Source: Psychrobacter sp. 4Bb
Lineage (GTDB): Bacteria; Pseudomonadota; Gammaproteobacteria; Pseudomonadales; Moraxellaceae
Direction of reading: 5' to 3'
Assembly: GCF_002836735.1 (NCBI RefSeq)
Contig: NZ_PJAS01000057.1
Location: 1-64,000 of the forward strand
Length of the DNA: 64,000 bases
Made by a program: the position numbers and the translations under genes. Each line of letters opens with the position of its first letter. Position 1 is the stretch's first letter. Positions 28,588 to 38,174 of this stretch are shown in pieces. The notes beneath the pieces are model-generated. The model worked only from the letters and a program-made list of their open reading frames with translations, was not told the DNA's origin and ran no database searches.

Positions 28588-30126
28588 TTACTGGCGATCA
28601 AAAATTACCGTTTCACCATCGTCATTTTGTACTTCCATCTGATCTTCATAGCCGTTGAAGGTGAGTGTGTCACCTGCGACTTTAACATTCATCTGATAAA
28701 AAAATGATAAATCATCACCACCAGTACTAGTATACAGTGACTGTCCAAGGGTAAATAGACCATTGTTACCTAGAGTATAGAGATTCCAGTCCATACCAGA
28801 GAGTGGTACAGTACCATCTTCAAAAGGTGGATTTTCATCTACTTCTATGTGAAAAAAGGTCTGATTGTCTAAGAATCCGACCAGTACAAGCTCGTCATTA
28901 ACCTCACCAGCCCTTGCTTTCCAAATGCCTAACTCGTTTTCAGACTTGGCCTTAACAAACGTAAAGGACTCATCATCGTCTATGACCTTATTATCGTTAT
29001 CGTCTACACCTAACGTCAGTGTATCACCAGAGACTTGCACCGTTCTTAGCACATCATCTGACAAACCAGAATCGTCGTTAGCGTCATAAATAATTTTATC
29101 AATGACCAATTCATCATTGGCTTTTAAAGAGTATTTACCCCACTCAATACCATTGTCTTCATTTCTTGATGAAGTAGGGCCAGTCACTTGGGTTTGTACA
29201 TAAGTGCCATCGTCTAAAAAGGATAAGCTTACTAGCTCTTCGTTACCCTGCTTCATTTGCCACAGCCCTGAGAGCATTTTGGAGTCTACAACGGTACTAG
29301 ACCCGTTTCTTGAGAACATAAACTTCTCGTTATAGTCTATTACCCCGTTTTGATTGTTATCAACCTCAATGGTAAGATCGGTGTCACCAGTCACACGCGC
29401 GTAACGGGTACGCGATTCTGATAATCCAACTCCATCATTGTCGTCATAAAACTGTGTGGTTGTTAACGCTTTAGTCGTAGTGTTGATAGCATAAGTACCC
29501 CATTCCATGCCATTTTCGGGATTGCTGGTTAAACCAGTGTCATCCACTTGCACATAGATATAAGTATTGTTTTCTAAGAAAGCCACTCCGACTAGTTCAT
29601 CTTCATCGGCATTATCAAAGCTCCAAGATCCTAAGATGCCTTCAGGTTTGACCTCTGAGAATCTGTAGATTTCATTACTATCAATGATACCATTGTCGTT
29701 TTCATCGACTTCGAGGATAAGCTTGCCATTCACTACTTTAGCAGAGGGATTGGGAGCGTCTGATAATCCAGCGTTACCGTTCTTGTCAAAAATAGGTGTA
29801 GCGGTGAGTTTACCTGTTTTACTATCAATGCTATACGTTCCTGACTCCATACCATTTTCAGGGTCACTCTTTGAGCGACTGGCATTGACTTGAGTCTGTA
29901 CATAATTACCGTCATCTGTAAAGACAATCACTGATAAGTCGTTACCAGCATCGTCGCTACTCCACATTCCAACGATTTCGGTATCGATATCCGGCTGATC
30001 AGGTTGTGTGATATCTGGTTGATCAGGCGGCGATGTTGGTGATTCATCAGAATCAGAGTCTTCACCACATCCTTGTAAAATGAGTGCAGTTGTTATGGCT
30101 AATAATGCTAGTTTAAATGATTTCAT
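28588..30126 (-). CDS. Modular acidic lipoprotein with Ca-binding-loop-like motifs
   Basis: 512 residues, not recognised. Signal peptide with lipobox LQGC (Cys at residue 20), then an Asp/Pro-rich linker. Four repeated modules of about 110 residues follow (about 50-160, 165-280, 285-395, 398-512). Each begins with a G-x-W strand and a V-x-F-x-D/E-N-x-T/N-Y segment and contains NGMEWGTY-type and strand-rich stretches. Modules 1-3 each carry an EF-hand/dockerin-like loop DENDNGIIDSNE (141-152), DNNQNGVIDYNE (256-267), DDNDNKVIDDDE (375-386), and an earlier D-x-N-x-x-x-GLS loop (113-122, 227-236, 347-356). Module 4 has lost both. Likely an outer-membrane, calcium-dependent surface protein; this is inference. 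Confidence 0.8.
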   Translation of the reverse strand: MKSFKLALLAITTALILQGCGEDSDSDESPTSPPDQPDITQPDQPDIDTEIVGMWSSDDAGNDLSVIVFTDDGNYVQTQVNASRSKSDPENGMESGTYSIDSKTGKLTATPIFDKNGNAGLSDAPNPSAKVVNGKLILEVDENDNGIIDSNEIYRFSEVKPEGILGSWSFDNADEDELVGVAFLENNTYIYVQVDDTGLTSNPENGMEWGTYAINTTTKALTTTQFYDDNDGVGLSESRTRYARVTGDTDLTIEVDNNQNGVIDYNEKFMFSRNGSSTVVDSKMLSGLWQMKQGNEELVSLSFLDDGTYVQTQVTGPTSSRNEDNGIEWGKYSLKANDELVIDKIIYDANDDSGLSDDVLRTVQVSGDTLTLGVDDNDNKVIDDDESFTFVKAKSENELGIWKARAGEVNDELVLVGFLDNQTFFHIEVDENPPFEDGTVPLSGMDWNLYTLGNNGLFTLGQSLYTSTGGDDLSFFYQMNVKVAGDTLTFNGYEDQMEVQNDDGETVIFDRQ

Positions 30127-30589
30127 TTTTATCTCTCCTTGATTTAAAAATATAAAATCTTACTCAGCTGAAAGTCAGTGCCTTGCATCTCCTTATTATG
30201 TTAATTAAAGAATATATAAATCACCATTTACGAATATAACAAACATTTTTCAGTTAATCCAATCCAAAAAGTATTTTCTAAATGAGTAAAATGGAGAGGT
30301 TGGTTATGAAATAAAAAGAGTATAAAAGCGAAAAGAAGCTGTATAAAGTAAATTTATTAGCGAAAAGGTCAAAGTATTGAAGATTTGAAGTGTTTTTTCG
30401 AGATACTGTTGCTGGAAGATAGTGAACAATAAAAGTATCTATTTTAAAAATTGGCAGATATATAATTAAACGTCGTCTCCTTTATTGACTGCATTTCTAC
30501 TGAATGAAAAAGATAAAGGAGACGGTATATTTAAACGTCATAGCTACATATGTTTTTTGAAATCGATTTAAACGTAAGAAAGTTAGTTA
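30127..30589. other. Intergenic region with a 12-bp inverted repeat
   Basis: AT-rich gap upstream of the modular lipoprotein. CGTCTCCTTTAT (30474-30485) and ATAAAGGAGACG (30513-30524) are exact complements with an inner CATT/AATG pair; it has no T run after it on either strand. No gene was recognised here. Confidence 0.55.
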
Positions 30590-30677
30590 CTACAAATTGG
30601 GTTTCAACCATTTTTTATATTCTAATTTTCACACTCAGTATAAATTTCTAATTGTTCACGACTGAATTTACCGCTGG
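30590..30677 (-). pseudogene. Relic of the 3' end of metH
   Basis: Directly after the TAA stop of the carrier gene, the minus strand reads GKFSREQLEIYTECEN, a stop, then NIKNG, a stop, and NPI. It aligns with the end of MetH in this window ([20 protein letters not shown]... WLNPNL). At base level the first stretch matches GGTAAATTCAGTCGTGAACA-like sequence of metH closely, and the end (GGTTGAAACCCAATTTGTAG) matches 16 of 20 bases. Two in-frame stops and small deletions show decay. Confidence 0.75.
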
Positions 30678-31607
30678 TTAATCACCATCTCTCTTAGCAA
30701 AAATATTCGCAACCAACGCACCACTAAAGTTATGCCACACACTAAATATCGCACTAGGTAAGGCGGCGATAGGGTTGAAATAAGTCGCTGCAAGGGCAGC
30801 GCCCAGACCAGAGTTTTGCATGCCCACTTCCACCATAATGGCGCGGCGCTGTTTCTCTGTAAAGCCAGACAAGCGAGCGATTACATATCCCAAGGTGTAA
30901 CCCGTCATATTGTGCAAGGCAACCACGATAAAGACGATAGCACCGCTATCTAAGATGGTTGCTTTAGACACGGCAACCACCGCCGCGATGATAATAGAGA
31001 TACCCAATACCGACACCATCGGTAATACCTCGGTAACGAACTCGATCTTTTTACCCAAAAACTTATGAAAGACGACGCCTAGCAGTATCGGTAAAATGAC
31101 AATCTTAGTAATGGTCATCATCATACTGGCCAAATCGATATCGATCAGCTGACCGGCGAATACGTTTAATAGAATTGGGGTCAAAAAAGGCGCAAGTAGG
31201 GTGGAGATAGAGGTAATCGCCACACTCAGCGCCACATCGCCTTTTGCCAAGAACGTAATCACGTTACTAGAAGTACCGCCAGGGCAACAACCAACCAAAA
31301 TAACACCGACTGCTATTAAAGGATCAAGGTTGAAGATGACCGTTAATAGGTAAGCGATCAAAGGCATGAGCGTGAACTGTGCTAATAGCCCTACCAGTAC
31401 AGGCTTGGGGCGTTTGACAATTTCTAGGAAATCTTCCGTTTTGAGTGTCATGCCCATCCCAAACATAATGATGCCAAGTATGGGAACGATTAAAAAAGCC
31501 AACGAGGCAAAAAATTCAGGAAAAATAAATCCCAAAACAGCACTGACCAATGCCCAAATTGCAAAAGTTTTGCCAATCCAACTAGAAAGTAATGCAATCT
31601 GATTCAT
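30678..31607 (-). CDS. Bile acid:sodium symporter (BASS) family transporter
   Basis: 309 residues from the ATG at 31607 (the frame extends to a TTG 12 bases earlier). About nine to ten hydrophobic segments fit the BASS/SBF fold. The conserved sodium-site stretch ILVGCCPGGTSSNVITFLAKGD (about 106-127, split across two helices) and VEVGMQNSGLGAAL are family signatures. BASS proteins are Na+-coupled importers of organic anions; the substrate in bacteria of this type is unknown (bile acids are unlikely; pantothenate and keto acids are known for relatives). Its stop is followed at once by a decayed copy of the metH tail, and it lies directly downstream of metH's terminator. Confidence 0.9.
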   Translation of the reverse strand: MNQIALLSSWIGKTFAIWALVSAVLGFIFPEFFASLAFLIVPILGIIMFGMGMTLKTEDFLEIVKRPKPVLVGLLAQFTLMPLIAYLLTVIFNLDPLIAVGVILVGCCPGGTSSNVITFLAKGDVALSVAITSISTLLAPFLTPILLNVFAGQLIDIDLASMMMTITKIVILPILLGVVFHKFLGKKIEFVTEVLPMVSVLGISIIIAAVVAVSKATILDSGAIVFIVVALHNMTGYTLGYVIARLSGFTEKQRRAIMVEVGMQNSGLGAALAATYFNPIAALPSAIFSVWHNFSGALVANIFAKRDGD

Positions 31608-31727
31608 AGCCTGTCTCAAAATAATAAAGTAGACAATAATCTAGCATGGTTCTTGTCAGTAAATGATAAAAGTATTTTGCTATGAACGTAGCGATAAGTT
31701 TGCTGATAACAAATAAAGGATGCGCCA

Positions 31728-31768
31728 TAAAAAATGGCTTACCCATATTAAATAAGTAAGCCAAAAAA
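31728..31768 (-). terminator. Rho-independent terminator of metH
   Basis: On the minus strand GGCTTAC and GTAAGCC flank TTATTTAATATGG-like loop sequence and lead into ATTTTTT. It lies about 40 bases beyond the metH stop. Confidence 0.75.
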
Positions 31769-31805
31769 TAACTATCAGGTTTCTATAACTTTATTAGCCA
31801 ATCGA

Positions 31806-34800
31806 CTATAAATTTGGATTTAACCACTTCTCAGCAGTTTTCATATCCCAGCCTTTACGCTCAGCATAACTCTCTAACTGATCACGACTGATTTTTCCGA
31901 CGTTGAAGTATTCACTGTCAGGATGCGAGTAATAGAATCCGCTGACCGATGACGCAGGCCACATCGCATAGCTTTCGGTCAAAGTCGTACCGATTGCCTC
32001 TACCGTACCGAGCCAGTCAAACAATTTACCTTTTTCCGTATGCTCAGGGCAAGCAGGGTAGCCAGGTGCAGGGCGGATACCGACGTATTTTTCTTTAATC
32101 ATCTCATCATTGGTAAGTGATTCGGTTGGTTGGTAGCCCCAGTACTCTTTACGTATTAGCTCATGTAAATGTTCGGCAAATGCTTCAGCTAAGCGGTCAG
32201 ACAGCGCCTGTACCATAATGGCATTATAGTCATCGCCTGCTGCTTTGTATTGCTCAGCCAGTGCTTCTGTACCGACGATAGAAACAGTAAAGCCGCCCAA
32301 GTGATCAGTGTGGGTGTCTGATGGTGAGATAAAGTCTGCCAAGCTAAAGTTAGGCTTGCCGCTTGCCTTGTCGCTTTGCTGACGTAAGTGCTCAAACTGG
32401 TAGGTCGGTTTACCACCATTTTGTGGGTCATTGTCATATACAGTGACGGTATCTGCGCCAGTACGGCGCGCTGGCATCAGTTTAAACACACCTTTCGCTA
32501 CGATTGATTTTTCATCAATCATCTTTTGTAGTAGCTCTTCTGCATTTTCAAACAAATCGCGAGCCGCTTCACCAACCACATCATCTTGCAATATTTTCGG
32601 GTATTTACCGGTCAGACCCCAAGAGATGAAGAATGGTGTCCAGTCAATATAAGGCAGCAGATTCGCGATTGGATAGTCATCCAATATCACTTGTCCTAGT
32701 TTATTTGGCACTGGTGGCACATAGGTTTCCCAATCATACTGAAAGCCAATCTTGACTGATTCGGCATAGGTGACTTTGGCAGCTTTTGGTTGACGCTTAG
32801 CCAGACGCTCACGCACTTTGACATACTCTTCGCGTGTCTCATCGATGAGCGCTTGACGGTGTTCTTTTGATAGTAATTTGGTCACCACACCGACTGAGCG
32901 CGAAGCATCCGATACATAGATGACGCCATCGTTTTGATATTGCGGCTCGACCTTGACGGCAGTATGCGCTTTCGACGTCGTTGCACCGCCGATCATCAAT
33001 GGTAGTGTCATGCCGCGCTCTTGCATTTGCTTGGCGACATAGACCATCTCATCGAGACTTGGGGTAATCAGACCAGATAGACCGATGATATCGACTTTTT
33101 CTGCGATGGCAGTATCGAGGATTTTTTCACATGGCACCATAACGCCCAGATCGACAATGTCATAGCCGTTACAACCAAGCACCACGCCGACGATGTTTTT
33201 GCCGATATCATGCACGTCGCCTTTGACAGTTGCCATTAGGATTTTACCTTTGACTTCGCCTTCGACTTTTTCCGCTTCGATATATGGGTTTAGCCATGCG
33301 ACGGATTGCTTCATCACGCGGGCAGATTTCACGACTTGCGGTAGGAACATTTTACCGGCACCGAATAGGTCACCGACGATATTCATACCGTCCATGAGTG
33401 GCCCTTCGATGACTTCTAGCGGTTTAGGGTACTTCTCCCATGCTTCTTTGGTATCCGCTTCGATAAAGGTGGTCACGCCTTTGACCAGTGCGTGGGCAAT
33501 GCGTTCTTCTACCGTACCTTCGCGCCAGCTCATATCGACAGTACTGTCTTTTTTCTTGCCGCCATCTTGGTAGTTTTCAGCGACGGTCATCAGACGTTCA
33601 GTCGCATCTTGACCAGTCTCACCTTGATTGCGGTTGAGCATGACGTCTTCGATAGCGTCACGGGCTTCCTTTGGAATATCATCGTACAGCTCAAGCATGG
33701 CTGGGTTGACGATACCCATGGTCAGACCGTTTTTGATCGCGTGGTATAAAAATACGGAGTTGATCGCTTCACGGATTGGGTTACCACGGAAACTAAACGA
33801 GACGTTGGATACGCCGCCTGAGACCATGGCGTTCGGCAGGTTTTCCGTAATCCAGCGTGTGGCATTGATAAAGTCAGCACCGTAGTTGTTATGCTCGGTG
33901 ATACCCGTTGCAACGGCAAAGATATTTGGGTCAAAGATAATGTCTTCTGATGGAAAGCCCACTTCATTGACCAGTACGTCATAGCTGCGTTTAGATATTT
34001 CAATCTTGCGCTCGTAAGTGTCAGCCTGTCCGTCTTCATCAAATGCCATGACGATAATCGCAGCACCATAACGCATGCATAATTTGGCACGCTCAACGAA
34101 CTCAGCATGACCTTCCTTTAACGAGATAGAGTTGACGACCGACTTACCCTGTGTACGTTTAAGACCTTCTTCGATAATGTCCCATTTAGACGAGTCAATC
34201 ATCAGTGGCACACGGCTGATATCTGGTTCGCCTGAGACCAAGTTGACAAAATGAATCATCGCCTGCTTGGAGTCGAGCATGCCTTCGTCCATATTGATAT
34301 CGACGATTTGCGCGCCGCCCTCGACCTGATCGCGAGCGACATCGAGCGCTTCGGTATAGGCTTCAGTTTTAATCAAACGTAGGAATTTTTTAGAGCCTGT
34401 AACGTTGGTACGCTCACCGACATTGACAAACAAGCTATCAGAGTTGATTGTAAATGGTTCGAGTCCTGACAAGCGGCAGGCAGGGGCTATCTCAGGAATA
34501 ACACGCGGTGGATAGTTCGCCACGACTTTAGCGATTTGACGGATATGCTCAGGCGTCGTACCACAGCAGCCGCCCACGATATTTAGGATACCTGCTTTGG
34601 CAAAACCTTCGAGTAGGGCAGCGGTTTCTTCAGCGGTTTCATCATACTCACCAAACTCATTGGGTAGACCAGCGTTTGGATGCGCAGAGACAAAGGTATC
34701 AGCGATGTTTGACAATGTCTGAATATGTGGACGCAGCGCATCAGCACCTAGCGCACAGTTAAAGCCAACAGATAATGGCTTGGCATGGCGGATAGAGTTA

Positions 34801-35609
34801 TAAAACGCTTCAGCCGTTTGACCTGATAGCGTGCGACCTGACGCGTCGGTAATCGTACCTGAAATCATGATTGGCAACTCAAAGCCAATATCATCGAATA
34901 CACCAGTGATTGCAAATATCGCCGCTTTGGCATTGAGCGTATCAAAGATCGTCTCAATCAAAATAATATCGACACCGCCTTCTATCAGGCACAAGGTCGC
35001 TTCACGGTAGTTGAGTACCAACTCATCAAAGGTAATATTACGAAACGCAGGATCATTGACATCAGGCGATAGCGAGCACGTACGTGACGTCGGTCCCACG
35101 ACGCCCGCAACGAAGCGCGGTTTCTCAGGCGTTTTTGCGGTAAATTCATCCGCCGCTTCTCGAGCAATCTTGGCCGCTGTCCTATTTAGTTCTGGGACCA
35201 AATACTGCATGTCATAGTCAGCCATCGACAGACGCGTACCGTTAAAGGTATTCGTCTCGATGATATCAGCGCCCGCTAGCAGATGATCGTGATGAATATC
35301 TTTAATCATGTGCGGCTGAGTCAGTACCAGCAAGTCGTTGTTGCCGCGTACATCTTGGTCAATATCAGCAAAACGCTCACCACGATAATCCGCTTCTTCT
35401 AGTTTATAGGTCTGAATCTGCGTACCCATCGCACCGTCTAACATCAAAATGCGTGATGTCATCTGCTCAGTGATACGTGCACGTGCGGTTAGCTGCTGCT
35501 CTTTAAACGGAAATACAGCAGGCGGCGTTAATATAAATTCATTAGCGGATGAGGAACTAGAAGCGGTAGCGGTATGAGAATCGGTTGGTGAGGTCGTCGT
35601 TGGAATCAT
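31806..35609 (-). CDS. metH: Cobalamin-dependent methionine synthase
   Basis: 1267 residues (E. coli 1227; the extra is a Ser/Thr-rich start). MetH makes methionine from homocysteine with methyl-tetrahydrofolate. Modules in order: homocysteine domain with zinc cysteines in FNCALGAD and GGCCGTTP (about 50-370); folate (pterin) domain with [11 protein letters not shown] (about 395-660); B12 domain with [11 protein letters not shown], cobalt His near 799 (about 680-930); and the SAM reactivation domain (about 950-1267) with [12 protein letters not shown]. Upstream I found no cobalamin or SAM riboswitch pattern. Its 3' end is duplicated, in decayed form, after the downstream carrier gene. Confidence 0.97.
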   Translation of the reverse strand: MIPTTTSPTDSHTATASSSSSANEFILTPPAVFPFKEQQLTARARITEQMTSRILMLDGAMGTQIQTYKLEEADYRGERFADIDQDVRGNNDLLVLTQPHMIKDIHHDHLLAGADIIETNTFNGTRLSMADYDMQYLVPELNRTAAKIAREAADEFTAKTPEKPRFVAGVVGPTSRTCSLSPDVNDPAFRNITFDELVLNYREATLCLIEGGVDIILIETIFDTLNAKAAIFAITGVFDDIGFELPIMISGTITDASGRTLSGQTAEAFYNSIRHAKPLSVGFNCALGADALRPHIQTLSNIADTFVSAHPNAGLPNEFGEYDETAEETAALLEGFAKAGILNIVGGCCGTTPEHIRQIAKVVANYPPRVIPEIAPACRLSGLEPFTINSDSLFVNVGERTNVTGSKKFLRLIKTEAYTEALDVARDQVEGGAQIVDINMDEGMLDSKQAMIHFVNLVSGEPDISRVPLMIDSSKWDIIEEGLKRTQGKSVVNSISLKEGHAEFVERAKLCMRYGAAIIVMAFDEDGQADTYERKIEISKRSYDVLVNEVGFPSEDIIFDPNIFAVATGITEHNNYGADFINATRWITENLPNAMVSGGVSNVSFSFRGNPIREAINSVFLYHAIKNGLTMGIVNPAMLELYDDIPKEARDAIEDVMLNRNQGETGQDATERLMTVAENYQDGGKKKDSTVDMSWREGTVEERIAHALVKGVTTFIEADTKEAWEKYPKPLEVIEGPLMDGMNIVGDLFGAGKMFLPQVVKSARVMKQSVAWLNPYIEAEKVEGEVKGKILMATVKGDVHDIGKNIVGVVLGCNGYDIVDLGVMVPCEKILDTAIAEKVDIIGLSGLITPSLDEMVYVAKQMQERGMTLPLMIGGATTSKAHTAVKVEPQYQNDGVIYVSDASRSVGVVTKLLSKEHRQALIDETREEYVKVRERLAKRQPKAAKVTYAESVKIGFQYDWETYVPPVPNKLGQVILDDYPIANLLPYIDWTPFFISWGLTGKYPKILQDDVVGEAARDLFENAEELLQKMIDEKSIVAKGVFKLMPARRTGADTVTVYDNDPQNGGKPTYQFEHLRQQSDKASGKPNFSLADFISPSDTHTDHLGGFTVSIVGTEALAEQYKAAGDDYNAIMVQALSDRLAEAFAEHLHELIRKEYWGYQPTESLTNDEMIKEKYVGIRPAPGYPACPEHTEKGKLFDWLGTVEAIGTTLTESYAMWPASSVSGFYYSHPDSEYFNVGKISRDQLESYAERKGWDMKTAEKWLNPNL

Positions 35610-36181
35610 AGGTGTGCTGCTTATATCGTAATTATTAAAAAAAGAAGGAATAACAAACCAGTAGCGTGCAGAGTCTCACGAAGAGGACCGCAAATTTGCA
35701 TTATTTTAGCATGAAAAGTTTGCTACATAGGGATACTGCATATTCCTCTTTGGCAATAGATAAATAAGAGGAGAGCTAAGTAACAAAGTAAGACATCAGA
35801 GTCTATTTCATAAAGCAGATACGCACAAATGAATATCATTTCGCTAAGGGGTTACATAAAGCTTTTCTTTTGTAAATGAAAGCCAACGGGAACGCCCAGA
35901 AGTCAGACAGAATTTACACCCATACCACAAAAAATTGCGCAAAGTCAGGTTGATAAAGATTGCTTACATGTTAATTTAATTTCAGAAATACAAGGTCTTA
36001 GTAAGTCCTACTTATAAATATAGGCTCATTTATTAGCAGCAACTGGTACCAAAAGTATCGGTATTAGCAGTACGGTATGGTGAGCAAATGGCATTAGCAG
36101 GCAGAATGATCTGTAAGACAGTAATATCATAGTCGAAACAATACCAACGTCAAAGAAATTCAAATCATTAAGGAAAATGTT
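35610..36181. other. Intergenic region between metH and the first fasciclin gene
   Basis: 572 bases between divergent genes. I looked for a B12 box and SAM-riboswitch core on the minus strand and saw neither. No open frame with a good start, no terminator. It must hold both promoters. Confidence 0.5.
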
Positions 36182-36736
36182 ATGAAACTTACTAAAATTG
36201 CCACCATCGGTACATTGGCTATCTCAATTGCAGGTCTAAGTGCTTGTAATAATATGATGCCAGCAAAGACGGGCGATATGAAAGCACCAATGCATAGTCA
36301 GAGTATGGCTAAGATGAATGTTGTACAAATTGCGCAAAGCAATCCTGACTTTTCAGTATTGGTAGAAGCGGTACAAGCAGCAGGCCTAGTCGATATGTTG
36401 TCTGATCCTAACGCTCACTATACGGTATTTGCACCGACCAATGCCGCCTTTATGCAAGCATTGCAAGAAACAGGTATGACCAAAGCACAGCTATTTGCTA
36501 ACAAGCCACTATTGACCAAAGTATTGGGTTATCACGTAGTCGCTGGTGATATGGCTATGTATGCCAAAGATGTGAAGCCTGGTAACGTAATGACCGCTAG
36601 CAAAGATACGTTGATGGTAACCAAAGAAGGCAAATTGATGGATGAGAATGGTCGCACAACCAACATCGTGAAGACTGATATCGCTGCCAACAATGGTGTT
36701 GTCCATGTAATCGATAGAGTATTGTTGCCTAAATAA
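36182..36736 (+). CDS. Fasciclin (FAS1)-domain lipoprotein
   Basis: 184 residues. Lipobox LSACN puts the lipidated Cys at about residue 22. A short Met-rich stretch (residues 26-45) leads into one FAS1 domain: FSVLVEAVQAAGLVDML, HYTVFAPTNAAFMQAL (H1 motif), VLGYHVVAGD, and the closing NNGVVHVIDRVLLPK (H2 motif). FAS1 proteins mediate adhesion in eukaryotes; in bacteria the role is not fixed. AAGGAA lies before the ATG. A near relative follows at 37159, with a decayed third copy between them, so the locus expanded by tandem duplication. Confidence 0.9.
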   Translation: MKLTKIATIGTLAISIAGLSACNNMMPAKTGDMKAPMHSQSMAKMNVVQIAQSNPDFSVLVEAVQAAGLVDMLSDPNAHYTVFAPTNAAFMQALQETGMTKAQLFANKPLLTKVLGYHVVAGDMAMYAKDVKPGNVMTASKDTLMVTKEGKLMDENGRTTNIVKTDIAANNGVVHVIDRVLLPK

Positions 36737-36777
36737 GTATTTACTGAGGCATACCTACTGTATTTATTATAAGACTA

Positions 36778-36826
36778 AGCAGCCATTGTTTGTGATGATT
36801 TCACTATTAGACAACGGCTGTTTTAG
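36778..36826 (+). terminator. Terminator-like hairpin after the first fasciclin gene
   Basis: CAGCCATTGT pairs with ACAACGGCTG (one mismatch) around a 21-base loop, followed by TTTT. Lies 44 bases after the stop. Confidence 0.6.
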
Positions 36827-36916
36827 ACTTTAGAGCTTTATCTATATAAGTTTCTGTTCAGATTAAAATTTTAAAACAGAAATCTAAAAGTAGTTAACTA
36901 CCACCATTTTTTCTTA

Positions 36917-36988
36917 AACGTCGCAATAACTGATATACAAGCAAACAATGCTATATACGTGATTGATACAGTGTTGCTACCTAAGTAA
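36917..36988 (+). pseudogene. Relic of a third fasciclin gene (3' end)
   Basis: The frame AAC at 36917 to TAA at 36988 reads NVAITDIQANNAIYVIDTV then LLPK and stop. The intact upstream gene ends NIVKTDIAANNGVVHVIDRV then LLPK: the same tail with one residue deleted. No start codon, ribosome site or upstream homology is left, so it is a truncated remnant. Confidence 0.75.
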
Positions 36989-37158
36989 ATACCATTTAAA
37001 AATTAAACAGTTAGACTGAGAACTATCAATATAACGGTATAAATAGTATGACTGAGTAATCGGTACATCTATTGGTTGTCAGTCGCTATTATATTTATCG
37101 AAAGTTATTAATTTAAATAAATCCCTTAATCAATTATTTATCCAAAAAGGAATTACCT

Positions 37159-37764
37159 ATGTTAAAGAAGAATTTGTTATCTATCGCAGTTGTAACCGCA
37201 GCCATGTCACTAGCAGCGTGTAACGATACTGAGACTGTTGCAGAGCCAACTGAACCAGAAGCCACTGAAGAAATGGCAGTTGAGCCAGTTGCTGAGACAG
37301 AAGCTGTTGAAGCAGAGCCAATGGCCGAAATGGATATGGAAGCGACTCAAACTATCGCTGAAATTGCAGCAGAAAATGGAAACCTAACTATCTTAACCGC
37401 TGCGCTACAGGCTGCTGGTCTTGATACTATGCTAATGGAAGAAACTAAGCATACTGTATTTGCACCAACTGATGATGCATTTGCGCCAGTACTAGAAAAA
37501 CTAGGCGTGACTAAAGAAGAGTTGTTGGCCAATACAGATTTGCTAAAAACGGTTCTTCCTTACCATGTACTAGCAATGGAAGTTAAAGCGGCTGATATCC
37601 CATACGGTACTGAGATTGAAACGGCGAATGGTAAAACCATCACTATCAGTGAAGACAATATAATTACTGATGCTACTGGTAACACAGCAAATATTACTGG
37701 TACAGATATCATGGCAACCAATGGTGTGGTTCACACTATCGATGCAGTATTAATGCCTGAATAA
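37159..37764 (+). CDS. Fasciclin (FAS1)-domain lipoprotein, second copy
   Basis: 201 residues. Signal peptide with lipobox LAACN (Cys at about residue 21). An acidic Glu/Ala/Val-rich stalk (about 22-70) takes the place of the Met-rich segment of the first copy. The FAS1 domain runs from TIAEIAAENGNLTILTAAL through HTVFAPTDDAFAPVLEKL, TVLPYHVLAMEV to NGVVHTIDAVLMPE. Very acidic overall, unlike its relative. AAAGGA lies before the ATG. Terminator at 37811. Confidence 0.9.
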   Translation: MLKKNLLSIAVVTAAMSLAACNDTETVAEPTEPEATEEMAVEPVAETEAVEAEPMAEMDMEATQTIAEIAAENGNLTILTAALQAAGLDTMLMEETKHTVFAPTDDAFAPVLEKLGVTKEELLANTDLLKTVLPYHVLAMEVKAADIPYGTEIETANGKTITISEDNIITDATGNTANITGTDIMATNGVVHTIDAVLMPE

Positions 37765-37810
37765 GCTGTCTATTAACGCGTAGATTCGTAATCTACAAGT
37801 TATTTAAAGA

Positions 37811-37838
37811 AAGCCTAGCCATCGTGCTAGGTTTTTTT
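37811..37838 (+). terminator. Rho-independent terminator of the second fasciclin gene
   Basis: CCTAGC and GCTAGG flank CATCGT and are followed by seven T. Confidence 0.85.
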
Positions 37839-38101
37839 ATGTCTATGAATTAAAAATAGGGGAACTGTGGTTTACCTATACTGGTACGACGACTTAATTA
37901 ATATAAAGTAGTTTAATGCTAAAGCGAGCTCTATCAAGAAGACAGGCAAAATACAAAATAACAGTCAGATGTTATTTCGAATACAGATTAATTTTGAGAA
38001 TAAAAGGGCAGTTTTAAGGTATTAAATCAGTTCTTATGAACGTGGGCTTTGATGTTTTTTCGGTAAGCTATTCTGTAGTGGTGTGGAAAACTATCCAAAC
38101 A

Positions 38102-38133
38102 AAAAAGCCCGAGACTATAGTCTCGGGCTTTTT
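38102..38133. terminator. Bidirectional perfect-palindrome terminator
   Basis: AAAAAGCCCGAGACTA and TAGTCTCGGGCTTTTT form a perfect 32-base palindrome with T runs on both strands. It ends the AGCS gene on the minus strand and insulates it from the fasciclin gene. The rest of the 410-base gap (37765-38174) shows no gene. Confidence 0.88.
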
Positions 38134-38174
38134 ATTTATTCAATAAGATTAAATAGTAACCTTACTAAATCGAC

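Noticed and set aside
35610..36181. Cobalamin or SAM riboswitch before metH
   Set aside because: No B12 box and no SAM core or paired arms were found on the minus strand; the leader is short and unstructured by eye.
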